64,000 nucleotides of DNA from Marisimplicoccus sp038147335 (GCA_038147335.1 JAYQTK010000002.1:248001-312000); one strand, 5' to 3'; shown: positions 28,395 through 37,769, counted from the first letter of the stretch. The notes: generated from the letters alone by a model not told the origin. Made by a program: numbers and translations.

Positions 28395-29726
28395 TTATAG
28401 ATTTCTTACTGCTTGCTTAAATTGGTTTCCTCTGTCCTCATAACTTTCAAATAAATCAAAACTTGCACATGCTGGAGACAGAAGAACATTATCCTTTTTT
28501 TCAGCAATTTTACTTGCAATCTTAACTGCTTCATCTATTGACTCAGTTTCTACAATTATTTCAGATATTGGCTTAAATGTCTCTAACAATTTTGTATTAT
28601 CAATTCCTAAACATATTATTGCCTTAACTTTTTCTCTAACAATTGGTAATAATTCAGAATAGTCATTTCCTTTATCTACTCCTCCTGCGATCCATACAGT
28701 TGGAGAAGTCATTGAATCTAAAGCAAAATATGCTGCATTTACATTAGTTGCTTTAGAGTCATTTATATAATTAACCCCTTGTATTCTTAAAAAATTCTCT
28801 AATCTGTGAGGAAGTCCCGAAAAACCCAATAAACTTTCTCTTATTATTTCATTTTCAATTTTTAATAAATCTGAAACTGTTAATGCAGCCATAGCATTAA
28901 GCAAATTGTGTCTTCCTTTTAATGCAAGTTCTTCTGTATTTATCATAATTGTTTTTTTTTTGTTTGACAGAATATTTTTTTTACTATTTATTAAGTTTTT
29001 GTTTTGATTTTCAATACCATATGAAATTCTTTTTACTGTTGACTTCTCATTATCTAATGCATCAACCAATTGTTTATCATCAGAGTTATAGATCAAATAG
29101 TCAGAGTTATCTTGATTTAAGATAATTTTCATTTTTGCGTCTATGTATTTACTAAAATCGAAATCATACCTATCTAGATGGTCTTCTAGCACATTAGTAA
29201 TCACTGATATATTTGGTTTAAAGTCTTTAATATCATCTAATTGAAAACTACTTATCTCTAATACATATATATCTTTATCTCCTGAGAGCAACATTTTGGA
29301 GAAGCTATCACCAACATTTCCTGCAATGCCTACATTAAGACCTGCAGCTTTTAGAATATTATAAATTAAATTAGTAGTAGTTGTTTTCCCATTTGTACCA
29401 GTTATACATATTTTAAATGAATTTGAGTTAGTACTTGCAAATTCAATTTCAGAGATTATAGGAATTTCCAGGGATTTGATTTTAATGATTATATCAGCTG
29501 AATTTGGTATTCCAGGACTTTTAATTATTAAATCTGAAGATTGAATTTTATCAATGGAATGTTTATTTTCTTCATATTCAATTGAGTTATCTTCAAAAAG
29601 TAATTTTATATTATCATCTATTTGATTAATATCTGATACAAAAACATTATAACCTTTTTTTGAGGCTAACATTGCTGCCCCAAACCCGCTTTCTCTAGCA
29701 CCAAGTATTGTCACATTTTTTATCAT
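28395..29726 (-). CDS. murD: UDP-N-acetylmuramoylalanine--D-glutamate ligase
   Basis: Adds D-glutamate to UDP-MurNAc-L-Ala. Motifs: N-terminal ILGARESGFGAAMLA, ATP loop CITGTNGKTTTTNLIYNIL, EISSFQLDDI, NVLEDHLDRYD, LKGRHNLLNAMAAL, LPHRLENF, NDSKATNVNA and AGGVDKGNDY. Length 443. It abuts ftsW directly and overlaps the mraY end by four bases. Confidence 0.96.
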   Translation of the reverse strand: MIKNVTILGARESGFGAAMLASKKGYNVFVSDINQIDDNIKLLFEDNSIEYEENKHSIDKIQSSDLIIKSPGIPNSADIIIKIKSLEIPIISEIEFASTNSNSFKICITGTNGKTTTTNLIYNILKAAGLNVGIAGNVGDSFSKMLLSGDKDIYVLEISSFQLDDIKDFKPNISVITNVLEDHLDRYDFDFSKYIDAKMKIILNQDNSDYLIYNSDDKQLVDALDNEKSTVKRISYGIENQNKNLINSKKNILSNKKKTIMINTEELALKGRHNLLNAMAALTVSDLLKIENEIIRESLLGFSGLPHRLENFLRIQGVNYINDSKATNVNAAYFALDSMTSPTVWIAGGVDKGNDYSELLPIVREKVKAIICLGIDNTKLLETFKPISEIIVETESIDEAVKIASKIAEKKDNVLLSPACASFDLFESYEDRGNQFKQAVRNL

Positions 29727-30934
29727 CTAATCTTAAGTGTTAATATTGTTAATAGGGCTAAAAAAATTCCGATTATCCAAAATCTTGAAACAATTTTACT
29801 TTCATGATATCCTGCCTTTTGATAATGATGATGAATTGGAGACATAAGAAAAATTCTCTTACCATGACCTAATCTTTTTTTAGTTATTTTAAAATATCCT
29901 ACCTGTAAAATGACTGAAATAGCTTCAATTAAGAATACACCACAAAGAAGAGGAATCATTAATTCTTTTCTAATTAATATTGAAATGACTGCAATTAATC
30001 CTCCAACAGTAAGGCTTCCTGTATCACCCATAAAAATCGAAGCTGGATATGTATTATACCAAAGAAATCCAACTAAAGATCCTAGAAGAGAAGCTATAAA
30101 TATTGTAATTTCTCCTACTCTAGGTATATACATAATATTCAAATAATCTGAAAAAATTATATTACCAGAAGTCCATGCAAAAACTCCAAGAGTAAAAACG
30201 ATAATTGCAGAAGATCCAGCTGAAAGTCCATCAAGACCATCTGTTAAATTGTTTGAATTTGAAACTGCAGTTACGATAAATATTATTATTGGAATAAGAA
30301 TTAACCATAACATATTTTCATTATTAAAAATAGCATTAGAAATAAGGGCATAGTCTAGCTCATTATTTTTAAAAAATGGAATAGTTGTTTTAAATGATTT
30401 TATCTCATTGGATTGGAAGTTTTCAATGCTGTTAGTATCACTTATCGAAGAAAACTCAACTATAGTTATATCGTTACTTGTTAATAACATAATTCCAACA
30501 AAAATTCCTAGAATAGTTTGTCCAGCAATTTTGAATTTTCCTTTGAGACCTTTTTTGTCTTTCCTAAAGACCTTTATGTAATCATCAATAAAACCTATAA
30601 TTCCAAGTATAATTGTTGATATCAGTAATATTTTTATATAGATATTTTCAAGATTGGACATTAATAATACTGGAATAATAGTTCCAATAATTATTATTAA
30701 TCCACCCATTGTTGGTGTACCAGATTTTTCTTCTTCTCCTTCTAAACCTAATTTTCTTACATTCTCACCTATTTGTCTCTTTCTTAAATACTCAATGATT
30801 CTTTTACCAAAGACAACAGATATTATTAGTGAAATAATTACCGAGACGGCTGCCCTAAATGACAAATAATCAAATAGACTTGCTCCAGGGAGGTTATATT
30901 GAGTTTCAAGAAATTCAAATAGATAATATAACAT
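29723..30934 (-). CDS. mraY: Phospho-N-acetylmuramoyl-pentapeptide transferase
   Basis: Integral membrane enzyme that makes lipid I from UDP-MurNAc-pentapeptide and undecaprenyl phosphate. Multiple membrane segments are present, with the family motifs KSGTPTMGGLIII (about 68-80), GFIDDYIKVFRKDKKGL, NSNNLTDGLDGLSAG and a C-terminal GKRIFLMSPIHHHYQKAG. Length 403 includes an extra loop around residues 155-200 typical of Bacteroidota MraY. It lies between murE (2-base gap) and murD. Confidence 0.96.
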   Translation of the reverse strand: MLYYLFEFLETQYNLPGASLFDYLSFRAAVSVIISLIISVVFGKRIIEYLRKRQIGENVRKLGLEGEEEKSGTPTMGGLIIIIGTIIPVLLMSNLENIYIKILLISTIILGIIGFIDDYIKVFRKDKKGLKGKFKIAGQTILGIFVGIMLLTSNDITIVEFSSISDTNSIENFQSNEIKSFKTTIPFFKNNELDYALISNAIFNNENMLWLILIPIIIFIVTAVSNSNNLTDGLDGLSAGSSAIIVFTLGVFAWTSGNIIFSDYLNIMYIPRVGEITIFIASLLGSLVGFLWYNTYPASIFMGDTGSLTVGGLIAVISILIRKELMIPLLCGVFLIEAISVILQVGYFKITKKRLGHGKRIFLMSPIHHHYQKAGYHESKIVSRFWIIGIFLALLTILTLKIR

Positions 30935-30936
30935 AC

Positions 30937-32394
30937 TTACTTATTAAAAATTTTTTTGGCTATTTTAAAGTCATCAAACTTGATTACTTTATTTTTCAAT
31001 ATTTGATAGTCTTCATGTCCTTTTCCTGCAATAAGAACTATATCTCCTTCTTCACTATTTTTTTTTGCTTCTTCAATTGCCTTGGATCTTTCAATCTCAA
31101 CCAAAATTTTATTGTTGTTGTAGTTTGATACTCCTGAAACTATATCTTTAATTATTGATTCTGGATTCTCTGATCTAGGATTATCAGATGTAAAAATTAC
31201 TTTATAACTAAGATCTGAACATATCTTTCCAATCATGGACCTTTTAGCTTTATCTCTATCTCCACCACATCCAATTACCGTTATTAAGTTTTGATTAGAT
31301 TTTTTAATCTTATTAATTGTAGATAATACATTTTCAACTGCATCTGGTGTATGAGCATAATCAATTATTACCGTAACATTACTATTTGATAGAAATGATT
31401 GAAGTCTTCCTTGTACGCTATTAAGCTCACTGATATTAGTTAATAGATTTAATGAATCTATCTCATAAATTTTGCCAACTGAATAAATTGCTAATACATT
31501 ATAAGCATTAAACTCACCTATTAGTTTTGTCCAGATTTCACTATTTTCAATATTTAGCAACATTCCATTAAGTTGTTGTTCAACTATTCTGCATGAAAAA
31601 TTTGACTTAGACTTAATTGAATATGTATAAACTCTTGCAGAAGAATTTTGAGTCATGAATTTTCCATTCTTATCATCAATATTTATTAATGCAAATGAGT
31701 TTTTATTAAGAGTATCAAAAACCTCTTTTTTAGTATCTCTATAATCTTTAAATGTCTTATGGTAATCAATATGATCATGTGTTAAGTTTGTGTAAACAAT
31801 TCCTTTAAAATCTTTACCAAAAACTCTTTTTTGTTTAATTCCATGAGAAGAAACTTCAATGAAACAGACCTTGATGTTCCTTTTCACCATTTCGTTTAGA
31901 TGGTGATTTAATAAAACAGGATCAGGAGTTGTATTTTTTGAATTTTCAGTAAATTCTTCATATTCAATACTTATAGTTGATATTAGACCTGATTTAATCC
32001 CTTGATTATTGAAAAGTTTGTACAGCAGTGAGGTTATAGTAGTTTTACCGTTAGTTCCTGTTACTCCTATTAAATCTATTTTTGAAGAAGGATTGCCATA
32101 AAAATTAGAAGAAATTGTGTAAAGAGCTGTTTTTGAACATTTAACCTTAATAAATACAATTTCATATTCATTGATTTTTTTTGGAAGTTTTTCACATACA
32201 ACTACTGATGCGCCATTATTTATTGACTGATCTATATAATTATGACCATCTAAGTCATATCCTTTAATGGCAATGAATATATTATTTTGTTTAATCTGTC
32301 TTGAATCAAAAGAAATTCCTGAGATACTAAGATTTGTATCACCATAAACTGAATCAATATTTACACCAAACAATATTTCTTTTAATTCTTTCAA
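30937..32394 (-). CDS. murE: UDP-N-acetylmuramoyl-L-alanyl-D-glutamate--2,6-diaminopimelate ligase
   Basis: Adds the third stem residue. Motifs: ISFDSRQIKQNNIFIA in the N-terminal domain, ATP loop GVTGTNGKTTITSLLYKL, TTPDP substrate loop, FIEVSSHGIKQKR, NLTHDHIDYHKTFKDY and VIIDYAHTPDAVENVL. The sequence DNPRSENPESII matches the DNPR motif that selects meso-diaminopimelate over lysine. The start is TTG, overlapping the ftsI stop (TTGA). Length 485. Confidence 0.95.
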   Translation of the reverse strand: MKELKEILFGVNIDSVYGDTNLSISGISFDSRQIKQNNIFIAIKGYDLDGHNYIDQSINNGASVVVCEKLPKKINEYEIVFIKVKCSKTALYTISSNFYGNPSSKIDLIGVTGTNGKTTITSLLYKLFNNQGIKSGLISTISIEYEEFTENSKNTTPDPVLLNHHLNEMVKRNIKVCFIEVSSHGIKQKRVFGKDFKGIVYTNLTHDHIDYHKTFKDYRDTKKEVFDTLNKNSFALINIDDKNGKFMTQNSSARVYTYSIKSKSNFSCRIVEQQLNGMLLNIENSEIWTKLIGEFNAYNVLAIYSVGKIYEIDSLNLLTNISELNSVQGRLQSFLSNSNVTVIIDYAHTPDAVENVLSTINKIKKSNQNLITVIGCGGDRDKAKRSMIGKICSDLSYKVIFTSDNPRSENPESIIKDIVSGVSNYNNNKILVEIERSKAIEEAKKNSEEGDIVLIAGKGHEDYQILKNKVIKFDDFKIAKKIFNK

Positions 32395-34175
32395 AATACT
32401 ACTGTAAGTTTATTCGTATTAATCTCAATCTCAATTGGAATATTATTCATAATTTTTTTTGCTACTTTTTTAAATACCGGAGCAGCTACAGTATTACCAT
32501 AATAACCTTCAGATTTTTTTGGTTTATGAATGACAACAATTGATGAGTATTTAGGATCATCTGCAGGAAAATAACCAACAAAACTTGATATATATTGAGT
32601 TTCATCTTTAGTATAATCAACTTGAGCTGTTCCTGTTTTACCAGCAATTTTTAGATCTTTATCATATATGTTATTTGCGGTTCCCCATGGTTTTTCAACT
32701 ACATTTAATAGCATCTTCTTAACTGATTTCAGTGTTTCTCTTGAAGAAATTGAAGGCATAATAATCTCTCTATCTATTTGGTAAATTGGTTTTTCTCCAA
32801 TTGATCCAATACTATTTATGAAGCTTGGTTTAACCATTTCTCCATTATTAGCTACAGCATTATAGAAAGTAAGTTGTTGCAAAGGTGTTAAACTAACACC
32901 ATAACCAAAGGCCATCCATGGAAGAGATATTCCATTCCAATTATCATCTGATGGATGAGGAATTTTTGGCTCACCTTCACCTAGAATATCGACTCCAATT
33001 TTTCTATCAATTTTCATATTGATAAGCCTATCAACAATTCTTTCAGGATTATCTTTATAATTATCATATATAAGCTTAACTATTCCTGTATTAGATGATA
33101 CTTCAAATGCTCTTGCAGCTGTAATCTTTCCATAACCCCTTCTATTTGAATCTTTTACTTCGTATTTGTTGTAAAATTTTAAGATTCCATTTTCTGTATC
33201 AACTGAATCAGTGGGTTTTATCAATCCGTCCTCTAAAGCTGCAATCATAGTCATTAGTTTGAATGTAGATCCTGGCTCGTGACTTTCACCCACAGCATAA
33301 TTTAATCTTTCATAATATTTACCATCTTGGTTTACTCCAAGATTAGATATAGCTTTAATTTTACCTGTTTTGGTTTCCATTACAATCATTGTTCCATGAT
33401 CGGCTTCAAAATTTTCTAACTGATATAGTAGTTCATGATGAACAATATCCTGTATTTCAGTATCTATTGTTGTATGAATATCATATCCTTGAACAGGATC
33501 CCTTTCATAATAAGAAGTCATTGGCTTCCATTGTCCATCAGCAATTTTTTGCATTAGTCTTAATCCACTTTTACCAGACAGAAACTCAGAGTATGCTCCT
33601 TCTAAACCAACTCTAATGTAATTTCCAGATCTATCAACTTTTTCATATCCAATAGTTCTTTCAGCTACTTTACCTAGATGACTTTGTCTAGAATGACTCT
33701 CATTAATTATTAAACCTCCTTTATATAAACCTTGATTAAAAATTGGAAAAGATTTAATAAGATTCACATCTGAAATGGACAGGTTTCTTCCAATTAATAA
33801 ATATCTATTATTGTTAATTCTAGCCTTATTTAGATAATCTTTGAAATAGTCTTTTTCTTTGTTGAAGAAATTTGATAAATTAATTGACAAGTCATCTAAA
33901 CCTGAATTATAAAGATTTTGACTTGGAATTTTTGAGTCCCATCTCAACTCGTACATAGTAACTGTTGACACTATTAAATCACCATTTTCAGAATAGATAT
34001 TTCCTCTTGAAGACTCTACTTCAACATTTTTTATAGTTTCAATTAATACAGAGGGATCTTGTTCATGGGTATTTTGTAAGTAGAATATCTTTCCAATAAC
34101 AAAAAAAGAAAACAAAAGAAATAAGAAGAACACAATGTTCATTCTATTAATAATTCTTTTATCAGATTTTTTCAT
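32391..34175 (-). CDS. ftsI: Septal penicillin-binding protein (FtsI/PBP3, transpeptidase), no PASTA domain
   Basis: Class B penicillin-binding protein cross-linking septal peptidoglycan. One N-terminal membrane segment (about 13-30). A PBP dimerisation domain follows, including RGNIYSENGDLI and the TIGYEKVDRSG region. The transpeptidase domain has SxxK as EPGSTFKLM, SxN as SSNTG and KTG as AGKTGTAQV. At 594 residues it stops soon after the transpeptidase domain. Many Bacteroidota homologues carry a C-terminal PASTA domain, which is absent here. It is one base apart from ftsL. Confidence 0.93.
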   Translation of the reverse strand: MKKSDKRIINRMNIVFFLFLLFSFFVIGKIFYLQNTHEQDPSVLIETIKNVEVESSRGNIYSENGDLIVSTVTMYELRWDSKIPSQNLYNSGLDDLSINLSNFFNKEKDYFKDYLNKARINNNRYLLIGRNLSISDVNLIKSFPIFNQGLYKGGLIINESHSRQSHLGKVAERTIGYEKVDRSGNYIRVGLEGAYSEFLSGKSGLRLMQKIADGQWKPMTSYYERDPVQGYDIHTTIDTEIQDIVHHELLYQLENFEADHGTMIVMETKTGKIKAISNLGVNQDGKYYERLNYAVGESHEPGSTFKLMTMIAALEDGLIKPTDSVDTENGILKFYNKYEVKDSNRRGYGKITAARAFEVSSNTGIVKLIYDNYKDNPERIVDRLINMKIDRKIGVDILGEGEPKIPHPSDDNWNGISLPWMAFGYGVSLTPLQQLTFYNAVANNGEMVKPSFINSIGSIGEKPIYQIDREIIMPSISSRETLKSVKKMLLNVVEKPWGTANNIYDKDLKIAGKTGTAQVDYTKDETQYISSFVGYFPADDPKYSSIVVIHKPKKSEGYYGNTVAAPVFKKVAKKIMNNIPIEIEINTNKLTVVF

Positions 34176-34176
34176 A

Positions 34177-34485
34177 CTAGTCTCTTATGATAATTTTTAC
34201 TGGTGGATTGTTAGAAGGATAAAAACCTTGTTCATTCAATTTAGACGTTACCTTAGACTCCATTTTCACATTCATTAAGTCTATTTTAGTTGACACTGAT
34301 ATATTGTTTAAGTTATTTACCTCTTTATTTAACTCAGATATTTTAAAGACCTTTTGATCAGCACTGTGACTACTGTAGATAGTCATCATAATTAAAAAAG
34401 AAATAAACATTAGCATTCTCCAATTTTTTCTAGAGTCTTTACCTGCTAGAAAATCAATATTTATAAACGATAGAAAATTTTTCAT
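34177..34485 (-). CDS. ftsL: FtsL-like putative cell division protein
   Basis: Small bitopic membrane protein of 102 residues. Cytoplasmic N-terminus about 1-22, membrane segment about 23-40 (MLMFISFLIMMTIYSSH), then a short periplasmic coiled-coil-like stretch (ISELNKEVNNLNNISV). Sequence identity in this family is low. The call rests on the size, topology and position between rsmH and ftsI. Its ATG overlaps the rsmH stop by four bases. Confidence 0.82.
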   Translation of the reverse strand: MKNFLSFINIDFLAGKDSRKNWRMLMFISFLIMMTIYSSHSADQKVFKISELNKEVNNLNNISVSTKIDLMNVKMESKVTSKLNEQGFYPSNNPPVKIIIRD

Positions 34486-35383
34486 ATTTTTTCAGCAATT
34501 CTTAGCTTAGCACTTCTTGATCTTTTATTTTTATTTAATTCATCTTCAGATGGGGTAACTATTTTACCTATCTTTTTAAAAAAGGTGTTTTTATTTCCAT
34601 AAATATCACTTTCTACTTGTTCATTAAAACTTCCATTTTGAATATATCTTTTTACTAGTCTGTCTTCTAGGGAATGATATGAAATACACACCAGCCTTCC
34701 TCCTTTATTTAAGAATTGTGATGAAGCTTCAAGTAATTTTTTTATTACTGAGAGTTCATCGTTAACTTCAATTCTTATAGCTTGAAAAATTTTAGCTAGA
34801 AACTTGTTATTATTCTTTGAAGGGGATATTGGTTTTAATATTCTTATTAAATCACCAGTTGTAACAATTTTTTGTTTTGACCTTTGACTGATAATTATTT
34901 GAGTAACTTTTTTATAATTTTTAAGCTCACCAAAATTTTTGAATATATAATTTAAGTCATCACTACTATACTTATTTAATATTTGTTTTGCATCTTTTTT
35001 TTGATCCTTATTCATTCTCATATTAAGATCTGAATCAAATCTCATAGAAAATCCTCGTATTTCAGTATCAATTTGATATGATGAAATTCCAAAATCAGCA
35101 AGAAGACCATCTATTTTATCAATTTGCAGGTATTTAAGATGGTTAGTTAAGTATTTAAAGTTTGATTTTATGAGCTTAAGTCGGTTATCATCAATTTGAT
35201 TCTTATTGCATCAGCATCTTGATCAAATGCTATAACCTTTCCAGACGAGTTAAGATGACTTAAAATCTCTTTAGTATGACCTCCCCCTCCAAAAGTTGCA
35301 TCAACATATACTCCGTTAGGTAAAATATTTAGTCCATTTATAGACTCTTTCAATAAAACCGGAACATGATATGTGTTATTCAT
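34482..35383 (-). pseudogene. rsmH: 16S rRNA (cytosine(1402)-N4)-methyltransferase RsmH, disrupted by a frameshift
   Basis: SAM-dependent methyltransferase of the mraW family, broken into two frames. Residues 1-65 (35383 down) show HVPVLLKESINGL, YVDATFGGGGHTKEIL and AFDQDADAI, then run into TAA at 35168-35170. From about 35189 another frame carries the expected continuation: DNRLKLIKSNFKYL, DGLLADFGISSYQID, FSMRFDSDLNMRMN, CISYHSLEDRLVKRYI and a normal C-terminus at 34482. One missing base near 35190 explains everything. No slippery heptamer is visible, so programmed frameshifting is unlikely. It is either a true mutation or a sequence error. The ATG overlaps the mraZ end by 8 bases. Confidence 0.9.
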
Positions 35384-35831
35384 CTTTATCTCCCATTACT
35401 TCTTCTGCTAAACTTCCAAAATCAAATTTTGCATCATCAATAGCATTTTCATAATATGTTTTGTCCCATATTTCAAGAATATTTACTGCAGAGGATACAA
35501 CTACTTCTTTTTTAATTTTTGCATGATTTATTAAATCCTTTGGAATTAAAATTCTTCCAGAAATATCTATATCAATCTGTCTAACACCAGCTGTAAATCT
35601 TCGAATGAAATCAATATTTTTCTTATTAAACCTGTTTAGTTTATTTATTCTTTCCATTAAGTCATCCCATTCTTTTAAAGGATAGAGCTCTAAACACTGA
35701 TTAAATACAGCTCTCTTTATTACAAAACCATTTTTAAGTTTATCGGATAGCTGTTTTTTAAGTGACATAGGAAGCATGATTCTTCCTTTATCATCTGCTT
35801 TACATTCATATGTTCCAACAAAGTGTTGCAT
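35376..35831 (-). CDS. mraZ: Division/cell wall cluster transcriptional regulator MraZ
   Basis: AbrB-like DNA-binding protein that controls the dcw cluster by binding repeats upstream of its own gene. Its 151 residues contain two SpoVT-AbrB repeats, each with the DxxGR core: ADDKGRIMLP (about residue 12) and DIDISGRILIP (about 92). It is the first gene of the cluster and has three matching 10-bp boxes just upstream. Confidence 0.95.
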   Translation of the reverse strand: MQHFVGTYECKADDKGRIMLPMSLKKQLSDKLKNGFVIKRAVFNQCLELYPLKEWDDLMERINKLNRFNKKNIDFIRRFTAGVRQIDIDISGRILIPKDLINHAKIKKEVVVSSAVNILEIWDKTYYENAIDDAKFDFGSLAEEVMGDKDE

Positions 35832-35848
35832 TAATTGGTTGATTTACT

Positions 35849-35856
35849 CAAATATA
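35849..35856 (-). promoter_or_regulatory. Putative -7 box of the mraZ (dcw) promoter
   Basis: On the minus strand TATATTTG, a perfect -7 match 17 bases before the mraZ ATG. The MraZ boxes begin nine bases upstream of it and occupy the place of the -33 element. Confidence 0.6.
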
Positions 35857-35864
35857 AAATTATT

Positions 35865-35894
35865 TTACCACTTTTTACCACTTTTTACCACTTT
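35865..35894 (-). promoter_or_regulatory. Three tandem MraZ-binding boxes
   Basis: On the minus strand AAAGTGGTAA is repeated three times with an exact 10-bp period (35885-35894, 35875-35884, 35865-35874). A GTGG-type core repeated about once per helical turn matches known MraZ operators (TGGGA-type in E. coli, AAAGTG-type in Mycoplasma). The position directly upstream of the mraZ -7 box supports autoregulation. Whether binding activates or represses cannot be told. Confidence 0.8.
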
Positions 35895-35976
35895 GTTAAT
35901 AAATTATTTTTTTTTCATTTATTAACCTGATTTACAATTAATTAAGATGTAAAAAAAATAGGTTATTCTTTATGTA

Positions 35977-35984
35977 TATATTTG
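35977..35984 (+). promoter_or_regulatory. Putative -7 box upstream of the alpha/beta hydrolase gene
   Basis: TATATTTG, a perfect -7 match 64 bases before the ATG at 36049. The AT-rich stretch between holds no other clear signal. It is divergent from the mraZ promoter. Confidence 0.4.
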
Positions 35985-36048
35985 TGCTAAATCATTAAAA
36001 TTTTTCATTAATTATTTAGCTGGAAAATTTTAAATACAGTATTTATCC

Positions 36049-36816
36049 ATGGAGACAGAATTAATTAACGAAGGTGGCTTTAACTATATTGAAAATGGGA
36101 ATGGAAGACCTATTATAATACTTCATGGTCTTATGGGAGGTCTAAGTAATTTTAAAGGAGTGTATGACTATTTTCCCAGTGTAAAACATAAGGTTATAAT
36201 TCCTGAACTTCCGGTTGATTCTACTCCCATATTAAAAACAAATGTTGCAACTTTCTCCAAGTTTGTTTTTGAGTTTATTCAGCATAAAAACTTGAAAGAT
36301 GTAGTTTTATTAGGTAATTCATTAGGAGGCCATGTAGCATTACTATTTGCAAGGGATTATCCTGAACTTGTAAGCGGTTTGATAATAACCGGTAGCTCAG
36401 GATTATATGAAAAGTCTATGATTGGTGACGGATATCCTAAAAGAGGGAATTATGAATATATAAAAACTAAAACTGAAGAGGTTTTTTATGATCCAAAAAT
36501 CGCAACAAAAGAAATTGTCGATGATGTATTTGCCAGTGTTAATGATAGAGAAAAATTAATTAGAACTTTGTCCCTTGCTAAAAGTGCTATAAGACATAAT
36601 ATGGCAAAAGATCTTCCAAAAATGAATACTAAGACTTTAATTATTTGGGGTAAACAAGACTCTGTAACACCACCAAATGTTGCAGAAGATTTTAATAAAC
36701 TTCTTCCAAATTCAGATTTATCTTGGATCGACAAATGTGGACATGCTCCAATGATGGAACATCCTAATGACTTCAATAAAATTATGGAAGATTGGCTTTC
36801 TAAAAATAACTTATAA
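36049..36816 (+). CDS. Alpha/beta hydrolase
   Basis: Serine hydrolase of the alpha/beta fold, 255 residues, substrate unknown. Oxyanion region ILHGLMGG (about 25-32), nucleophile elbow GNSLGGH (Ser near residue 97), acid region IWGKQDSVTPP and catalytic His in CGHAPMMEHP. No signal peptide, so cytoplasmic. From memory this gene commonly sits between mraZ and ysxC in flavobacteria, divergent from mraZ, as here. Confidence 0.9.
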   Translation: METELINEGGFNYIENGNGRPIIILHGLMGGLSNFKGVYDYFPSVKHKVIIPELPVDSTPILKTNVATFSKFVFEFIQHKNLKDVVLLGNSLGGHVALLFARDYPELVSGLIITGSSGLYEKSMIGDGYPKRGNYEYIKTKTEEVFYDPKIATKEIVDDVFASVNDREKLIRTLSLAKSAIRHNMAKDLPKMNTKTLIIWGKQDSVTPPNVAEDFNKLLPNSDLSWIDKCGHAPMMEHPNDFNKIMEDWLSKNNL

Positions 36817-36827
36817 TCTTCTTGATT

Positions 36828-37430
36828 ATGAAAATCATTAAGTCAGTATTTGAAAAAAGCAGTAGTAAGATTAGTGAGTGTCCAAAGGGGAATTTACCTG
36901 AGTTTGCTCTAGTAGGTAGATCAAATGTCGGAAAATCTTCATTGATTAATACGTTACTAAACAAAAAATCAATTGCAAAAACATCTTCAAAACCAGGAAA
37001 GACTCTTTTAATAAATCATTTTAAAATTAATGATAAACTTTATTTTGTGGATCTACCTGGGTATGGATATGCAAAAGCCTCAAAACAAATAATTAAAGAA
37101 ATAAAACTAATTCACGAAAGTTATTTTAAAACGAGAAAACAACTTTTATTTACCTTTCTGTTAATTGACATTAGACACGACCTCCAAAAGGTTGATCTTG
37201 AATTCATGAAATATCTTAATAGCATGATGTGTCCTTTTGTTATTGTTTTTACAAAATCTGATAAAATTAAATCAGATTTAGTAAGTGAAAAAATTAAACT
37301 TTATAAAGACTCACTTCTAAATTATTGGGAGGATTTACCTGACACTTTTGTTACTTCAGCATGGAATAGTAAAGGTGTAGATGAGATCTTAGAGTTTGTT
37401 AATCAATCAATTAAAAAATATACTATTTAG
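36828..37430 (+). CDS. ysxC: Ribosome biogenesis GTPase YsxC/EngB (YihA)
   Basis: Essential GTPase for large-subunit assembly. G1 is GRSNVGKSSLIN, G2 around KTSSKPGKT, G3 is FVDLPGYGYAK, G4 is FTKSDK, G5 is VTSAWNSKGVD. About 200 residues, normal. I prefer the ATG at 36828 (MKIIKSVFEKSS) over a TTG at 36822. The last 8 bases overlap the end of gldC on the other strand. Confidence 0.94.
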   Translation: MKIIKSVFEKSSSKISECPKGNLPEFALVGRSNVGKSSLINTLLNKKSIAKTSSKPGKTLLINHFKINDKLYFVDLPGYGYAKASKQIIKEIKLIHESYFKTRKQLLFTFLLIDIRHDLQKVDLEFMKYLNSMMCPFVIVFTKSDKIKSDLVSEKIKLYKDSLLNYWEDLPDTFVTSAWNSKGVDEILEFVNQSIKKYTI

Positions 37431-37752
37431 TATCTTGATTAATTTTACTTTCAAATTTTTGAGAAAATTCATCAATAATTTTTATTAAATCCTCATTACC
37501 TATTGCTTTTGAAATAGTCTGATTCATTGATTGAAGTGTTTGAAGCATGAAAGTTTTCATTTCATCAATTGGCATTTCTTTTGTCCATAGATCCATTTTT
37601 AAAGTTTCCTTTTGTTTACTATCCCAAAATGAAAGAAATATTGCTTTTGAAAGCTGATCCTTCATTCCACCATCAGGTGCGGACCACATTATTTCTTCAG
37701 GAATATTATTTTGATCTAATTTTACTTTAATTGTTATTTCTGTTTCTTTCAT
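37423..37752 (-). CDS. gldC: Gliding motility protein GldC
   Basis: Cytoplasmic protein of 109 residues associated with gliding motility in flavobacteria; it enhances but is not strictly needed for movement in Flavobacterium johnsoniae. Family hallmarks are IKVKLDQNNIPEEIMWSAPD, LSFWDSKQKETLKMDLWTK and MPIDEMKTFMLQTLQSM. In relatives gldB lies beside it; here gldB is absent and a 47-base gap leads straight to nadE. It may be a relic of lost gliding or have another role. Confidence 0.9.
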   Translation of the reverse strand: MKETEITIKVKLDQNNIPEEIMWSAPDGGMKDQLSKAIFLSFWDSKQKETLKMDLWTKEMPIDEMKTFMLQTLQSMNQTISKAIGNEDLIKIIDEFSQKFESKINQDTK

Positions 37753-37769
37753 TTAAATTTATTATGCAC

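Noticed and set aside
35168..35200. Programmed frameshifting in rsmH
   Set aside because: No slippery heptamer or downstream stem is visible near the shift, and rsmH is not known to use recoding.
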